This document shows, piece by piece, positions 24,941-34,451 of a DNA stretch of 64,000 nt. Every line of letters starts with the position of its first letter. Within the stretch, counting starts at the first letter, position 1. A program made the translations under genes and the position numbers. Source of the stretch: Gordonia rubripertincta (GTDB taxonomy: Bacteria > Actinomycetota > Actinomycetes > Mycobacteriales > Mycobacteriaceae); NCBI RefSeq assembly GCF_038024875.1, contig NZ_CP136136.1, positions 868,001-932,000 of the forward strand, read 5' to 3'. The notes below the pieces were generated by a model. That model was given only the letters and a program-made list of their open reading frames with translations, made no database searches and had not been told where the DNA came from.

Positions 24941-27636
24941 TGCCCATGGACTACGCCGGCGAACCATCTCAGGCAGACCCTCACGGCCCCGAGGGTCAGG
25001 ACGCACCCGCCTCCGACACCCCGGAGGAGGTCGGTACCCAGCGCGTCTCGCTCGCCGATCTGATGGGCGACGACGAGACCGACACCGACCGGCACACCAC
25101 CGACGCCGGGACCGCCGGCTCGAAGAACCCGGCCCAGAGCTCGACCGACGACCACACGACCGATGTCCGTTCCCCCGACGACGGCACCACCGACCAGGTC
25201 GCCGAGGTCGGCACGCAGAAGGCAAATCTCGACGCCCTGATGGCCGGAGCCGACGACACGACGGCCGCCACCGCCGCCGACGACACCACCAGACCCCGCG
25301 CGGCGGCCGACGACCCCGATGTCGGAACACAGGCGGCCGCACCCGCATTCACCGTCGGTATCGCGCCGCCGGACCGCTTCGACGGCCGGACCGACCGGGT
25401 CGTCCGTACCCGCGCGACACCGGAACCCGATTCCGGCCCGCTCGGCCGACGGCTCGTTCCACGGCGCCGCCCGCCCGTCCACGAGCGTCGCCTAGGCAGC
25501 GGTCTGGTCGAGATGCCGAAGATCACCGACATCGAACCCGAGGACGCGGTCATCGACGATCCGGTGATCGCCGAGAGCAAGCGATTCTGCTGGCGCTGCG
25601 GCAAACCCGTCGGGCGACTCGAGGGCGAAGGCGAGGGCCCGCCCACCGGCGACTGCGCGAACTGCGGTGCGCGGTACTCGTTCGTCCCGGGCCTGGCCCA
25701 GGGGACGCTGGTCGCGGACCAGTACGAGATCGCCGGTGCCATCGCCCACGGCGGACTCGGATGGATCTACCTGGCCATCGACCGCAACGTCAGCGACCGC
25801 CCCGTCGTTCTCAAAGGTCTTCTGAACTCCTCGGATTCGGAGGCCCAACGCGTCGCGGTGGCCGAGCGGCAGTTCCTGGCGTCGGTGAACCATCCCGGCA
25901 TCGTCAAGATCTACAACTTCGTCGAGCACATCAGCGACGACGGTGAGCGCTTCGGCTACATCGTCATGGAGTACATCGGCGGTCAGACGCTCAAACAGAT
26001 CACCTCGGGTGACCCGGAGAAATCTCTGCTGTCCGTCGAACAGGGTCTCGCCTACATCCTCGAGGTGCTGCTGGCCGTCGGCTATCTCCACTCGGTGGGC
26101 CTGGTCTACAACGACGTCAAACCCGAGAACATCATGGTCGGCAGCGACGAGGTCAAGCTGATCGACCTCGGCGCGGTCTCACCGATCAACGGTTACGGAC
26201 ACCTCTACGGCACACCGGGTTTCCAGGCCCCGGAGATCGTCAGGACCGGTCCACAGGTCGCCACCGACATCTACAGCGTCGGACGCACCCTCGCGGTGCT
26301 GACCGTGCCGATGGAGATGCGCAACGGACGCTACGTCGACGGTCTCCCCGCCCCCGACGAAACCGGCGTCTTCCGCGACAACCCGTCGTTCTACCTTCTG
26401 CTGCAACGTGCCACGGCCCCCGACCCGGCCGACCGGTTCGCCTCCGCGGAGGAGATGAGCACCCAGGTGCTCAACGTGCTGCGCGAGACGGTCGCCGTCC
26501 ACACCGGCGTCCCCCGGCCCTCGCTGTCCACCGTCTTCACCCCGCAGCGCTCGACGTTCGGCACCGACCTGATGCTCGCCCCGGTCGACGGCTTCTTCGA
26601 CCCCGATCAGGCCGCGTTCTACGATCCGGTCGACATCGCCACCGCACTCCCGCTGCCCCTGGTGAATCCACTGGACCCGGCCGCGAGCCTGCTGACATCG
26701 GCGGCCCTCTCGGACCCGCGGCAGACCCTCGACTCGATCAACACCGCACGCGCCGAGGGGTTCGCGTCGCTGTTCGGCGGCCGACCGGTGAAGAACGCCC
26801 ATCCGTCGCTGGAGATCGACCTGGCCGAGGCGCGCGCCCACCTGCAGCTCGACGACGTCGACACCGCTCTCGCACTCCTCCGCGATGTCCGTGAGCACCA
26901 TGGTGATTCGTGGCGGGTGGAGTGGTACATGGGCATCTGCGCGCTGATGAACGACGAACCCGAACTGGCCTACGAACGCTTCGACGAGGTGCTGGGCGCG
27001 ATGCCCGGCGAGGTCGCTCCGAAACTCGCGGTCGCCGGTACCGCCGAACTGATCGGGCGATGGCTGGCCGACGAGAACGGGTCGGGGAAGTCGGCCGACA
27101 AGATCGCCCGACTGTACGACGTCGCGCAACACCACTACCACGATCTGTGGCTCACCGATCACAGCATCGTGACCGCCGCCTTCGGACTGGCCCGCCTCGC
27201 CGTGGCGGCCGGCGACTACGACGCCGCGATCCGTCCCCTCGACGAAGTGCCTGCCACCAGTAGGCATTTCAACACCGCCCGGGCGACGGCGATCATCGCC
27301 CTCGTGCACGGCCGGCCCACCTCGCAGGTCACCCGCAACCAGATCGTCGAGGCCGCACGACGACTCGAGCAGATCCCCGACACCGAACCCCGGAAGTCGC
27401 GGATGCTGCTGATCGTGCTCGGCACCGCGCTCGGTTGGATTCATGACAACCCGCAGGAGGAGGACTCGGACAAGGAACCCTCGACCCTGCTCGGGTTCCC
27501 CTTCACCGAGTACGGAATCCGCACCGGCACCGAGAGATCCCTGCGCCAGCTGGCCCGTCAGACGCGCAACAACCGCGAACACCGGTTCATGCTGGTCGAT
27601 CTCGCGAACTACGTGCGGCCGAACACGTTGTTCTAG
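24940..27636 (+). CDS. pknG: Serine/threonine protein kinase PknG
   Basis: The 898-aa protein is longer than M. tuberculosis PknG (about 750) through an extended Thr/Asp-rich N-terminus. That tail repeats the motif VGTQ three times (VGTQRVSLADLM, VGTQKANLDALM, VGTQAAA). A rubredoxin-like domain follows with CWRCGKPVG and CANCGARYSF. The kinase domain has IAHGGLGWIYLAIDR, catalytic lysine in PVVLKGLL, catalytic loop YNDVKPENIM (no HRD Arg, as in known PknG) and DLG for DFG. The C-terminal third is TPR-like helices. PknG phosphorylates the FHA regulator GarA/OdhI to control 2-oxoglutarate metabolism. Its stop overlaps ackA's (CTAG). Confidence 0.95.
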   Translation: MPMDYAGEPSQADPHGPEGQDAPASDTPEEVGTQRVSLADLMGDDETDTDRHTTDAGTAGSKNPAQSSTDDHTTDVRSPDDGTTDQVAEVGTQKANLDALMAGADDTTAATAADDTTRPRAAADDPDVGTQAAAPAFTVGIAPPDRFDGRTDRVVRTRATPEPDSGPLGRRLVPRRRPPVHERRLGSGLVEMPKITDIEPEDAVIDDPVIAESKRFCWRCGKPVGRLEGEGEGPPTGDCANCGARYSFVPGLAQGTLVADQYEIAGAIAHGGLGWIYLAIDRNVSDRPVVLKGLLNSSDSEAQRVAVAERQFLASVNHPGIVKIYNFVEHISDDGERFGYIVMEYIGGQTLKQITSGDPEKSLLSVEQGLAYILEVLLAVGYLHSVGLVYNDVKPENIMVGSDEVKLIDLGAVSPINGYGHLYGTPGFQAPEIVRTGPQVATDIYSVGRTLAVLTVPMEMRNGRYVDGLPAPDETGVFRDNPSFYLLLQRATAPDPADRFASAEEMSTQVLNVLRETVAVHTGVPRPSLSTVFTPQRSTFGTDLMLAPVDGFFDPDQAAFYDPVDIATALPLPLVNPLDPAASLLTSAALSDPRQTLDSINTARAEGFASLFGGRPVKNAHPSLEIDLAEARAHLQLDDVDTALALLRDVREHHGDSWRVEWYMGICALMNDEPELAYERFDEVLGAMPGEVAPKLAVAGTAELIGRWLADENGSGKSADKIARLYDVAQHHYHDLWLTDHSIVTAAFGLARLAVAAGDYDAAIRPLDEVPATSRHFNTARATAIIALVHGRPTSQVTRNQIVEAARRLEQIPDTEPRKSRMLLIVLGTALGWIHDNPQEEDSDKEPSTLLGFPFTEYGIRTGTERSLRQLARQTRNNREHRFMLVDLANYVRPNTLF

Positions 27637-28856
27637 GGTTGCCCGCCGACCTTCTCCGCGACGAGCGCAGCCGACTGCCGGGCGATGGCGAGTTCCTCGT
27701 TCGTCGGGACCACCAGTACGTCGACGGCGCTGGCGTCGGCGGAGATCCGACGCGCCGACCGGTCCGCTGCTGCGTTGCGCTCCGGGTCGAGGACGATCCC
27801 GAATCGCTCCAGCCCCGCCAGCGCGTCCGCCCGGACCCGCACCGAGTTCTCGCCGACGCCCGCGGTGAAGGTGATCGCGTCGAGTCTGTCGAGTCCGAAG
27901 GTGTACGCACCGAGGTAATGCCGCAACCGGTGGATGTAGACGTCGTAGGCGCGGCGGGCGTCCTCGTCGCCGGCGTCGACCAGTTCGGTGATGGAACGGA
28001 AGTCGTTCTCGCCGCACAGGCCTCGGAGTCCCGACCGCTGGTTGAGCAGCGTGTCGATCTCGTCGACGGACAGGTGGGCCACCCGGTTGAGATGTAGCAC
28101 CAGGCCGGGGTCGATGTCGCCGCTGCGGGTTCCCATCACCAGCCCCTCCAGCGGGGTCATGCCCATGCTGGTGTCGACGGGTTGTCCGCCCGAGATGGCC
28201 GAGGCCGACGCGCCGTTGCCGAGATGCAGCACGATCTGATCGAGCTCGGTCACGTCTTTCCCGAGGAACTCGGCCGCGCGACCCGACACGTACTCGTGGC
28301 TGGTGCCGTGGAATCCGTACCGCCGGATGGCGTGTTCGGCGGCCACCTCGCGGTCGATCGCGTAGGTTGCGGCGGCCGCCGGCAGCCCGTGGAAGAAGGC
28401 CGTGTCGAACACCGCGACCGACGGCACGTCGGGGAGCAGCGTCCGGGCCGCCTCGATGCCGACGAGGTTCGCCGGATTGTGCAGCGGCGCAAGGGTGGAG
28501 ATCCGCTTGATCTCCGAGATCACCCAGTCGTCGACGAGGGTCGGCTCGTAGAACGACCGACCCCCGTGCACCACACGGTGCCCGACCGCCGCGAGCCCGG
28601 CGTGTACGAGGTCGGTGCCGTTGTCGGCGAAGAACTGTTCGGCCCGCCGGACCGCCGTCAGATGATCGGGCAGCGGTACCGACTCGGTGACCGTCTCCCC
28701 GTTCTGTTCGTGCGTCATCGACGACCCGGCGTCGCCGATGCGTTCGGCGATCCCGTCCGCGATGACCACCCCGGTGTCGGGCTGTACCAGTTGATATTTC
28801 AGCGACGAGGAGCCGGCGTTGAAGACGAGGACCGCCCCGGCGGTGTCGGCGCTCAC
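27633..28856 (-). CDS. ackA: Acetate kinase
   Basis: Interconverts acetyl phosphate plus ADP with acetate plus ATP. The 407-aa protein begins VLVFNAGSSSLKYQLV (ASKHA phosphate loop with N-S-S-K), then HRVVHGGRSF, VFDTAFFHGLP, RRYGFHGTSHEYVS, LHLGNGASASAI, VDTSMGMTPLEGLVMGTRSG and FTAGVGENSVRVR. Residues for acyl-phosphate transfer (Asp in FDTAF, Arg in RRYGFHG) are present. The start overlaps the pta stop (ATGA), giving a pta-ackA operon. Confidence 0.97.
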   Translation of the reverse strand: MSADTAGAVLVFNAGSSSLKYQLVQPDTGVVIADGIAERIGDAGSSMTHEQNGETVTESVPLPDHLTAVRRAEQFFADNGTDLVHAGLAAVGHRVVHGGRSFYEPTLVDDWVISEIKRISTLAPLHNPANLVGIEAARTLLPDVPSVAVFDTAFFHGLPAAAATYAIDREVAAEHAIRRYGFHGTSHEYVSGRAAEFLGKDVTELDQIVLHLGNGASASAISGGQPVDTSMGMTPLEGLVMGTRSGDIDPGLVLHLNRVAHLSVDEIDTLLNQRSGLRGLCGENDFRSITELVDAGDEDARRAYDVYIHRLRHYLGAYTFGLDRLDAITFTAGVGENSVRVRADALAGLERFGIVLDPERNAAADRSARRISADASAVDVLVVPTNEELAIARQSAALVAEKVGGQP

Positions 28857-31021
28857 CGCGCGTCTCCGGCGGTGGCCGTGTCGGCGTCGACGTGCTGCGC
28901 CTGGATCGCGGTGATGGCCACCGTGTTGACGATGTCGGACACCAGTGCACCACGGCTCAGGTCGTTGATCGGCTTGTTGAGACCCTGCAGGACCGGTCCG
29001 ATCGCGACGGCACCGGCGCTGCGCTGCACCGCCTTGTAGGTGTTGTTGCCGGTGTTGAGATCGGGGAAGATCAGCACGGTGGCCCGGCCGGCGACCGGGG
29101 AGTCGGGCATCTTGGTCGCCGCGACCGACGGTTCGACCGCCGCGTCGTACTGGATCGGCCCCTCCACGAGCAACTCGGGAGCGCGCTTCCGGACGAGTTC
29201 GGTTGCCGTCTTGACCTTCTCGACATCGGCACCCGAGCCGGATGTCCCGGTGGAGTACGACAGCATCGCGACGCGCGGGTCGATGCCGAAGGCCGCCGAC
29301 GTCTCGGCGGACGAGATGGCGATGTCAGCGAGTTGTTCGTCCGTGGGGTCGGGCACGATCGCGCAGTCACCGTAGGCGAGAACCGTGTCGGCCAGGCACA
29401 TGAAGAACACACTCGACACCGTGGAGACCCCCGGCTTGGTCTTGATGATCTCGAAGGCCGGCCGGATGGTGTGGGCGGTCGTGTGGGCCGCACCCGACAC
29501 CATCCCGTCGGCGCGCCCGGTGTGCACCATCATGGTGCCGAAGTAGGAGACGTCGAGCATCTTCTCCTGTGCGCGTTCGAGATCCATGCCCTTGTGTTTG
29601 CGCAGATCGGTGTAGATCCGGGCGAACTCGTCCAGATACTCCGAAGTGGCCGGGTCGATGACGGTGGCCTCTGCGAGGTCCAGGCCGAGTTCGATCGCCC
29701 TCGCCTGCACGGCATCCGGGTCGCCGAGCAATGTCAGGTCGGCGACGCCGCGGCGGAGGAGTCTGCTCGCCGCCCGCAGGATGCGATCGTCGCCGCCCTC
29801 GGGGAGCACGATGTGCTTGCGCTGCGCCCGTGCCCGGGAGATGAGGCGGTACTCGAACATCTGCGGAGTGACGACCGACGGGACGTCGACATTGAGGTTG
29901 CGCATGACTACCTCGGGATCGACGTAGGTCTCCATCAGCGACAGCGCCGCCTCGATCTTGCGAGCCGATCCGGCGTTGAGTCGGCCACGGGTGTGGGCCG
30001 CGGTCCGCGCGGTGTCGTAGGTGCCGTGCGGACAGCTGATGATCGGCAGCGTCGGCTTGAGCCCGCTCACGAGGGCCTCGATCATCGGGTGCGGTTTGAG
30101 CCCGCCATTGAGGATGATGCCCGACAGTCGCGGGAAGCCGTGCGCGGTATTGGCATTCACGAGTGCCAGGAGGACGTCGGAGCGGTCGGCGGGGGTGATC
30201 ACGACTGTGCCGTCGGTGAGACGTTCCAGAATGTGTTCGACGGTCATGCCGCCCACCATCACCCGCAACGCCTCGTGGTCGAGGAGCTCCTCGTCGCCGC
30301 TGTACATGGTGGCGCCGAGCGCCTCCTTCAGTTCGGCCATGGTGGGAGCGAACAGGATCGGCTCCTCGGGGAGACACAGACTCGGCACCCCGATGCGGCG
30401 CAGCGTCGTCCGGATCTCGTCGAGTCGGTCCGGATCGCAGCGGTTCGCCACGATCGCGATCGGGGTGGCGTGGGCGGCGCCGACCTCGGACACCAGCCCC
30501 GCGGCGAGATCGGCGATCTCGTCGGGAGACCGGTCGTTGGCCTTCAGCGCGATCACCATCGGGGCCGACAGATTGGCGGCGATGCGTGCGTTGAAGCTCA
30601 GCTCCGACGGGGTTCCGACGTCGGTGTAGTCCGAACCGACGATCACGACGCGGTCGCAGTGCGTTGCCAGCGCATGGAATCGGGCGACGATCTCACCGAT
30701 GGCGGAATCGGGATCCTCGTGGACCTGCTCGTAGGTCACGCCCAGGCAGTCCTCGTAGGGCACGTCCACCGAGTCGTAGTCGATCAGGAGGTCGAGCAGC
30801 GGGTCCCGCTTGTCACCGTTGGCGCGGATGATCGGACGGAAGACGCCGACCCGGCCGCCGGTCGCCGCGAGCAGCGCCAACAGGCCCAGCGCCACGACCG
30901 ACTTCCCGGTCTCCCCCTCTGCCGACGCGAGGTAGATGCTGGTCGTCGACTCGTCAGCACCTCCATCCCCGGTGTTTCGATCTCCAGCGGCGGGGTCGGT
31001 AACGGCAGCGTCGGTGGCCAT
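28853..31021 (-). CDS. pta: Phosphate acetyltransferase, long form with P-loop/DRTGG domain
   Basis: Converts acetyl-CoA and phosphate to acetyl phosphate and CoA. The 722-aa protein has an N-terminal BioD-like NTPase domain (SIYLASAEGETGKSVVALGL), a central DRTGG domain, and a C-terminal PTA_PTB catalytic domain (HIVLPEGGDDRILRAA, KGMDLERAQEKMLDVSYFGT, MVHTGRADGMVSGAAHTT, MLSYSTGTSGSGADVEKV, VAIGPVLQGLNKPINDLSRG). ATG 31021 is preferred to ATG 31033 because GGGG lies 4 bases upstream. It is translationally coupled to ackA; together they handle acetate overflow and assimilation. Confidence 0.95.
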   Translation of the reverse strand: MATDAAVTDPAAGDRNTGDGGADESTTSIYLASAEGETGKSVVALGLLALLAATGGRVGVFRPIIRANGDKRDPLLDLLIDYDSVDVPYEDCLGVTYEQVHEDPDSAIGEIVARFHALATHCDRVVIVGSDYTDVGTPSELSFNARIAANLSAPMVIALKANDRSPDEIADLAAGLVSEVGAAHATPIAIVANRCDPDRLDEIRTTLRRIGVPSLCLPEEPILFAPTMAELKEALGATMYSGDEELLDHEALRVMVGGMTVEHILERLTDGTVVITPADRSDVLLALVNANTAHGFPRLSGIILNGGLKPHPMIEALVSGLKPTLPIISCPHGTYDTARTAAHTRGRLNAGSARKIEAALSLMETYVDPEVVMRNLNVDVPSVVTPQMFEYRLISRARAQRKHIVLPEGGDDRILRAASRLLRRGVADLTLLGDPDAVQARAIELGLDLAEATVIDPATSEYLDEFARIYTDLRKHKGMDLERAQEKMLDVSYFGTMMVHTGRADGMVSGAAHTTAHTIRPAFEIIKTKPGVSTVSSVFFMCLADTVLAYGDCAIVPDPTDEQLADIAISSAETSAAFGIDPRVAMLSYSTGTSGSGADVEKVKTATELVRKRAPELLVEGPIQYDAAVEPSVAATKMPDSPVAGRATVLIFPDLNTGNNTYKAVQRSAGAVAIGPVLQGLNKPINDLSRGALVSDIVNTVAITAIQAQHVDADTATAGDAR

Positions 31022-31049
31022 GCGCCCCAGCATAGTGGCGCCTCGGCAT

Positions 31050-32660
31050 TCAGAGCAGGATGCCGGGATTGCAGACGCCGTCGGGATCGACGGTCGCCTT
31101 CACCGCACGCAGTGCTTCGAGAGCCAGCGGCCCGATCTCGTCATGGTAGGCATCGCGATGGTCACGGCCGATGGCGTGATGATGGGTGATACTCGCTCCG
31201 GCGGCCCGGATCGCGTTGTTCGCCGCGGTTTTCGCCGCTGCCCACTCCGCGATCGGGTCGGCGCCGAACGGTGCGACCACGGTGAAGTACAGCGAGGCAC
31301 CGGAGGAGTAGACGTGGCTGATGTGGCACATCACCAGCGGCGGTGTGCCCGATGCGGTAAGCGTGTCAGTGATCGCGGCGGTGACCGAGGCCCGCAGCTC
31401 GTGCAGCTTCGACCAATAGGTGACGGTCTCCAGGGTCTCGACCAGCAGACCGGCGTCGAGTAGCGGGTCGCGTAGGTAGGGTCCAGCGAAACGTCCTGTG
31501 CGCCAAGACTCTCCGGGGCCGGCCCCGAGTGCCGTGCCACCGGCGCCGACGAGCATCTCCGACGCGGCGTCGCGACGTCGGAGCACCTCACGCTCCTCCC
31601 CCTCGTAGCCGGTGACGACGAGACATCCTGTCGACTCCCCGCCGAGCTGTGCGGGATCGGCGAGATTGATCGCGGTCTCGATCTCATCGGACAGACGGAT
31701 CACGGTGGGTAGGGGGCCATCCTGAGCGAGGCGACGGAGCGCGGTCGCACCGTCGGCGAAGGAGGCGAACCGCCAACCCTCGAAGAGTCGTGCCTTCGGT
31801 GTGGGATGAACACGCAGGCGGACGCTGGTGATGACGCCGAAGGCGCCCTCGGAGCCGAGGATCAGCTGGCGGAGGTCGGGTCCGGCCGCGGACCGGGGTG
31901 CCGTCCCGACCTCGACGGTGCCGCGCGGGGTGGCGAGCACGAGTCCCTCGACCATCTCGTCGAACCGTCCGTAACCCGCCGACGACTGGCCCGCCGACCG
32001 GGTCGCCGCGTAGCCACCGATCCCGGCACCCTCGTAGGACTGCGGGAAGTGGCCGAGCGTCCAACCCTGCTCGCGGAGAAGCGCTTCGGCGGCGCTGCCG
32101 CGAAGGCCGGCCTGGAGGGTGGCGATGCGGGAGATCTCGTCGATCCCGACGAGACGGTCGAGGCGACGGAGGTCGAGGCTGACGACACCGGCGAACCCGA
32201 CTCGCTCGGGGGCGAGACCGCCCACGACCGAGGTACCGCCGGTGAACGGCACGACCGCGACCTTCGCCTCGGCGCAGATCTGCAGGATTCGTACGACGTC
32301 GTCGTGATCGCCGGGATAGATCACCAGGTCCGGGGCATCGGAGGCGTCACCGGTGCGCAGCCGGAGCAGGTCGGGCGTCGAGTAGCCCCGGGTGTGCTGG
32401 ATGCGGGTGTCGTCGGAGCCGACGACGTGCTCGGCGCCCACCACGGCTTCCAGGTCGGCGCGCACCGCCGACGGCACGGTCGCTGCGGGCGGGGCGACCG
32501 CCTCAGGACGGACTCCCCGATCCTCGGTGGCGTCGCCCGCAAGCGCGGCCGCGGCGGCGGGCAACTCGGTGACGCGGGCCGGGTCGCCCCAGCGGGGCCG
32601 GCGCATCTCGACGACCGGGATCGCGGTCTCGTCCGCGGTGGACTCCTGTTTCCCGGTCAT
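31050..32660 (-). CDS. FAD-linked oxidase of the VAO/alkyl-DHAP-synthase type
   Basis: The 536-aa protein has a PCMH FAD-binding domain (DLVIYPGDHDDVVRILQIC, VVPFTGGTSVVGGLAP, GHFPQSYEGAGIGGYAATRS, ILGSEGAFGVITSVRLRVHP) and a C-terminal cap with YFTVVAPFGADP and THHHAIGRDHRDAY. The His-rich motif and C-terminus (GVCNPGILL) resemble alkyldihydroxyacetonephosphate synthase (mycobacterial AgpS) more than D-lactate dehydrogenases, but the substrate is unproven. ATG 32660 follows GAGGAG, which overlaps the stop of the upstream TetR gene, so the two are cotranscribed. Confidence 0.82.
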   Translation of the reverse strand: MTGKQESTADETAIPVVEMRRPRWGDPARVTELPAAAAALAGDATEDRGVRPEAVAPPAATVPSAVRADLEAVVGAEHVVGSDDTRIQHTRGYSTPDLLRLRTGDASDAPDLVIYPGDHDDVVRILQICAEAKVAVVPFTGGTSVVGGLAPERVGFAGVVSLDLRRLDRLVGIDEISRIATLQAGLRGSAAEALLREQGWTLGHFPQSYEGAGIGGYAATRSAGQSSAGYGRFDEMVEGLVLATPRGTVEVGTAPRSAAGPDLRQLILGSEGAFGVITSVRLRVHPTPKARLFEGWRFASFADGATALRRLAQDGPLPTVIRLSDEIETAINLADPAQLGGESTGCLVVTGYEGEEREVLRRRDAASEMLVGAGGTALGAGPGESWRTGRFAGPYLRDPLLDAGLLVETLETVTYWSKLHELRASVTAAITDTLTASGTPPLVMCHISHVYSSGASLYFTVVAPFGADPIAEWAAAKTAANNAIRAAGASITHHHAIGRDHRDAYHDEIGPLALEALRAVKATVDPDGVCNPGILL

Positions 32661-32667
32661 CGTGCGA

Positions 32668-33225
32668 TCACTCCTCGTTCTTGACGACCGCCCGCACGAC
32701 GAGATCGGCGATCTGCTCGTCGGTGAGCGAACTGTCCGGGATGAGCATCAACGAGTAGATCGTCCGCACCAGGAACTCCGCGGCCCCACGCGGGTCCGGG
32801 ACGAGCTGGTCCCGGATCGTCGGATCGAGATCGGGCAGCGTCTGGTCGACGATCTGGTGGATGAGCGTGGGACCGGAGGAATCGCTCGTCGCGACAAGCG
32901 CCCGCACGATCTCCTCGGGCTCCTTGCGCAGCACGTACTGGAGCGCCTCGTGCTCACGGATGTAGGGCAGCACGTTCACGACCTGCGCGCGGACCTTGCC
33001 CGCGGCGTCGGGTGCGGAGGCCGACCACTCCCGCAGCTTCACGCGCAGCAACGAGACCTCGCGGTCGACGATCGCCGCGACCAGCGCGTTCCGCCCGCCG
33101 AACATGCGGTAAGCGGTGGCCCGGGCGACACCTGCGTGACGCGCCACGGACGTCAGACTCAACGTCTTGGCGCCGAAGCGGGAGACGAGTCCCACTCCGA
33201 CGTCCACCATGCGGTCACGATCCAT
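32668..33225 (-). CDS. TetR-family transcriptional regulator
   Basis: The 185-aa protein has a TetR DNA-binding domain (about 1-50) with SVARHAGVARATAYRMFGGR and a helical ligand-binding region. It lies 7 bp upstream of the FAD oxidase gene on the same strand and probably controls that operon. TAAGTT lies 6 bp upstream of the ATG, consistent with a leaderless transcript. Confidence 0.85.
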   Translation of the reverse strand: MDRDRMVDVGVGLVSRFGAKTLSLTSVARHAGVARATAYRMFGGRNALVAAIVDREVSLLRVKLREWSASAPDAAGKVRAQVVNVLPYIREHEALQYVLRKEPEEIVRALVATSDSSGPTLIHQIVDQTLPDLDPTIRDQLVPDPRGAAEFLVRTIYSLMLIPDSSLTDEQIADLVVRAVVKNEE

Positions 33226-33309
33226 GCGAAAAACTTATCGAATCGGGATGGGGTGTGGCCGTCCTGGTCGCTGTTGTCGAAGAAGAGTCGCCACTTTGCA
33301 TCGGTAGCG

Positions 33310-34368
33310 CTATGTGGAACTCGGGCTTCTGTCCTCGACGCAGGATTCTGCCCCGAGGTTCATACTCGACGCCTCGTCGTTCGCCGGGCGAGATCCAGTG
33401 GCATCGACACGTCCGGCCCGGCGGGTTCGCGGCAGCAACTGACGGGCGATCGCCACCCCGCCGATACACAGCACGCCGCCGACGATCCCGACGCCGGTGG
33501 GCAGTTCGTCGAGAAGTGCCCAGGACATCAGGATGACTATTGCCGGGACCACGAGGGTCGTCGCGGCCATGGCGCCGGCATCGGTCCGCGCGAGGGCATA
33601 CGCCCACGTCGAGAACGCGATCGCGGTGGGACCGACGCCGAGATAGATCACCGCGGCGATCGCGGAGGCGTCGGCGTGGGCGAGTTCGGAGACCGCTGCC
33701 GGCGCGAACGGGAGCGTCGCGACGAGACCGGCGAGCGCACCGAGCCAGGTCGCGGTCAGCGCGTCGACCGTGCGGAGCGCGGACTTCTGGATGAGGACGC
33801 CCGCGGCGTAGAGCACCGCGGCGGCGATCCCCAGGAGCACTCCGAGCCAGTCGGCATGTGCGTCGGCGGTGGCGGATCCGCCCGTGGCGATCAGCACGAC
33901 GCCGGCGAATGCGATCGTCATGCCGATCACCAGATGTCGCGGGAACCCTTCACCGAAGAACAGGCCGGCAGCGACCGCGACGAGGATCGGGGCCAGGTTC
34001 ACCAGCAGCGCCGCGGTCCCGGCGTCGAGGTGCTGTTCGGCCCAGTTCAGCAGGATGGTGTAGCCGGCGAACCAGGCGACGCCGTAGGCGATGACCAGCA
34101 TCAACGCGCGTCCACGTGGAAACCGACCGGTGGCCGTACGGTCGTCGTCGGCGGTGCTGCGTCTCCGCAATTTCACCGCGAGCATGATGACCGTCAGCGG
34201 TAGGACTGCCGCGAGCAGCCGCAAGAACGCCATCGCCCCTGGCGAGAAGGAGTCGCCCAGCGCCCGGATGCCCACGAACGCCGACGCCCACAACACGACG
34301 GTGATGAGGGCAGCCAACGCCGGGAGCGAGACGCCGAGAACTGCGGGGGACGAGAGGCGCGAGGTCAT
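33310..34368 (-). CDS. EamA/DMT-family metabolite exporter
   Basis: The 352-aa protein has ten hydrophobic helices in two EamA repeats, e.g. ALITVVLWASAFVGIRALGD at the start, AAVIYLGVGPTAIAFSTWAY and VVPAIVILMSWALLDELPTG in the second repeat. A hydrophilic tail of about 45 residues follows. Relatives export amino acids or small metabolites. It is divergent from a LysR gene 83 bp away, the usual arrangement for a LysR-controlled exporter. Confidence 0.88.
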   Translation of the reverse strand: MTSRLSSPAVLGVSLPALAALITVVLWASAFVGIRALGDSFSPGAMAFLRLLAAVLPLTVIMLAVKLRRRSTADDDRTATGRFPRGRALMLVIAYGVAWFAGYTILLNWAEQHLDAGTAALLVNLAPILVAVAAGLFFGEGFPRHLVIGMTIAFAGVVLIATGGSATADAHADWLGVLLGIAAAVLYAAGVLIQKSALRTVDALTATWLGALAGLVATLPFAPAAVSELAHADASAIAAVIYLGVGPTAIAFSTWAYALARTDAGAMAATTLVVPAIVILMSWALLDELPTGVGIVGGVLCIGGVAIARQLLPRTRRAGRVDATGSRPANDEASSMNLGAESCVEDRSPSST

Positions 34369-34451
34369 GTCAATCAGCGTCCGGCATGAAGCACTTCAGG
34401 ACAAGTGAAATTTTCTATCGGTTTGTTAAGTCTCGCTGTATCGTCGATGGC

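Noticed and set aside
26179..28953. A 924-codon minus-strand frame across pknG and ackA
   Set aside because: It is antisense to pknG and out of frame with ackA, both strongly recognised genes; its Arg-rich composition is a codon-bias shadow.
28892..31189. A 765-codon plus-strand frame opposite pta
   Set aside because: It is fully antisense to a clear phosphotransacetylase and has no recognisable motif.
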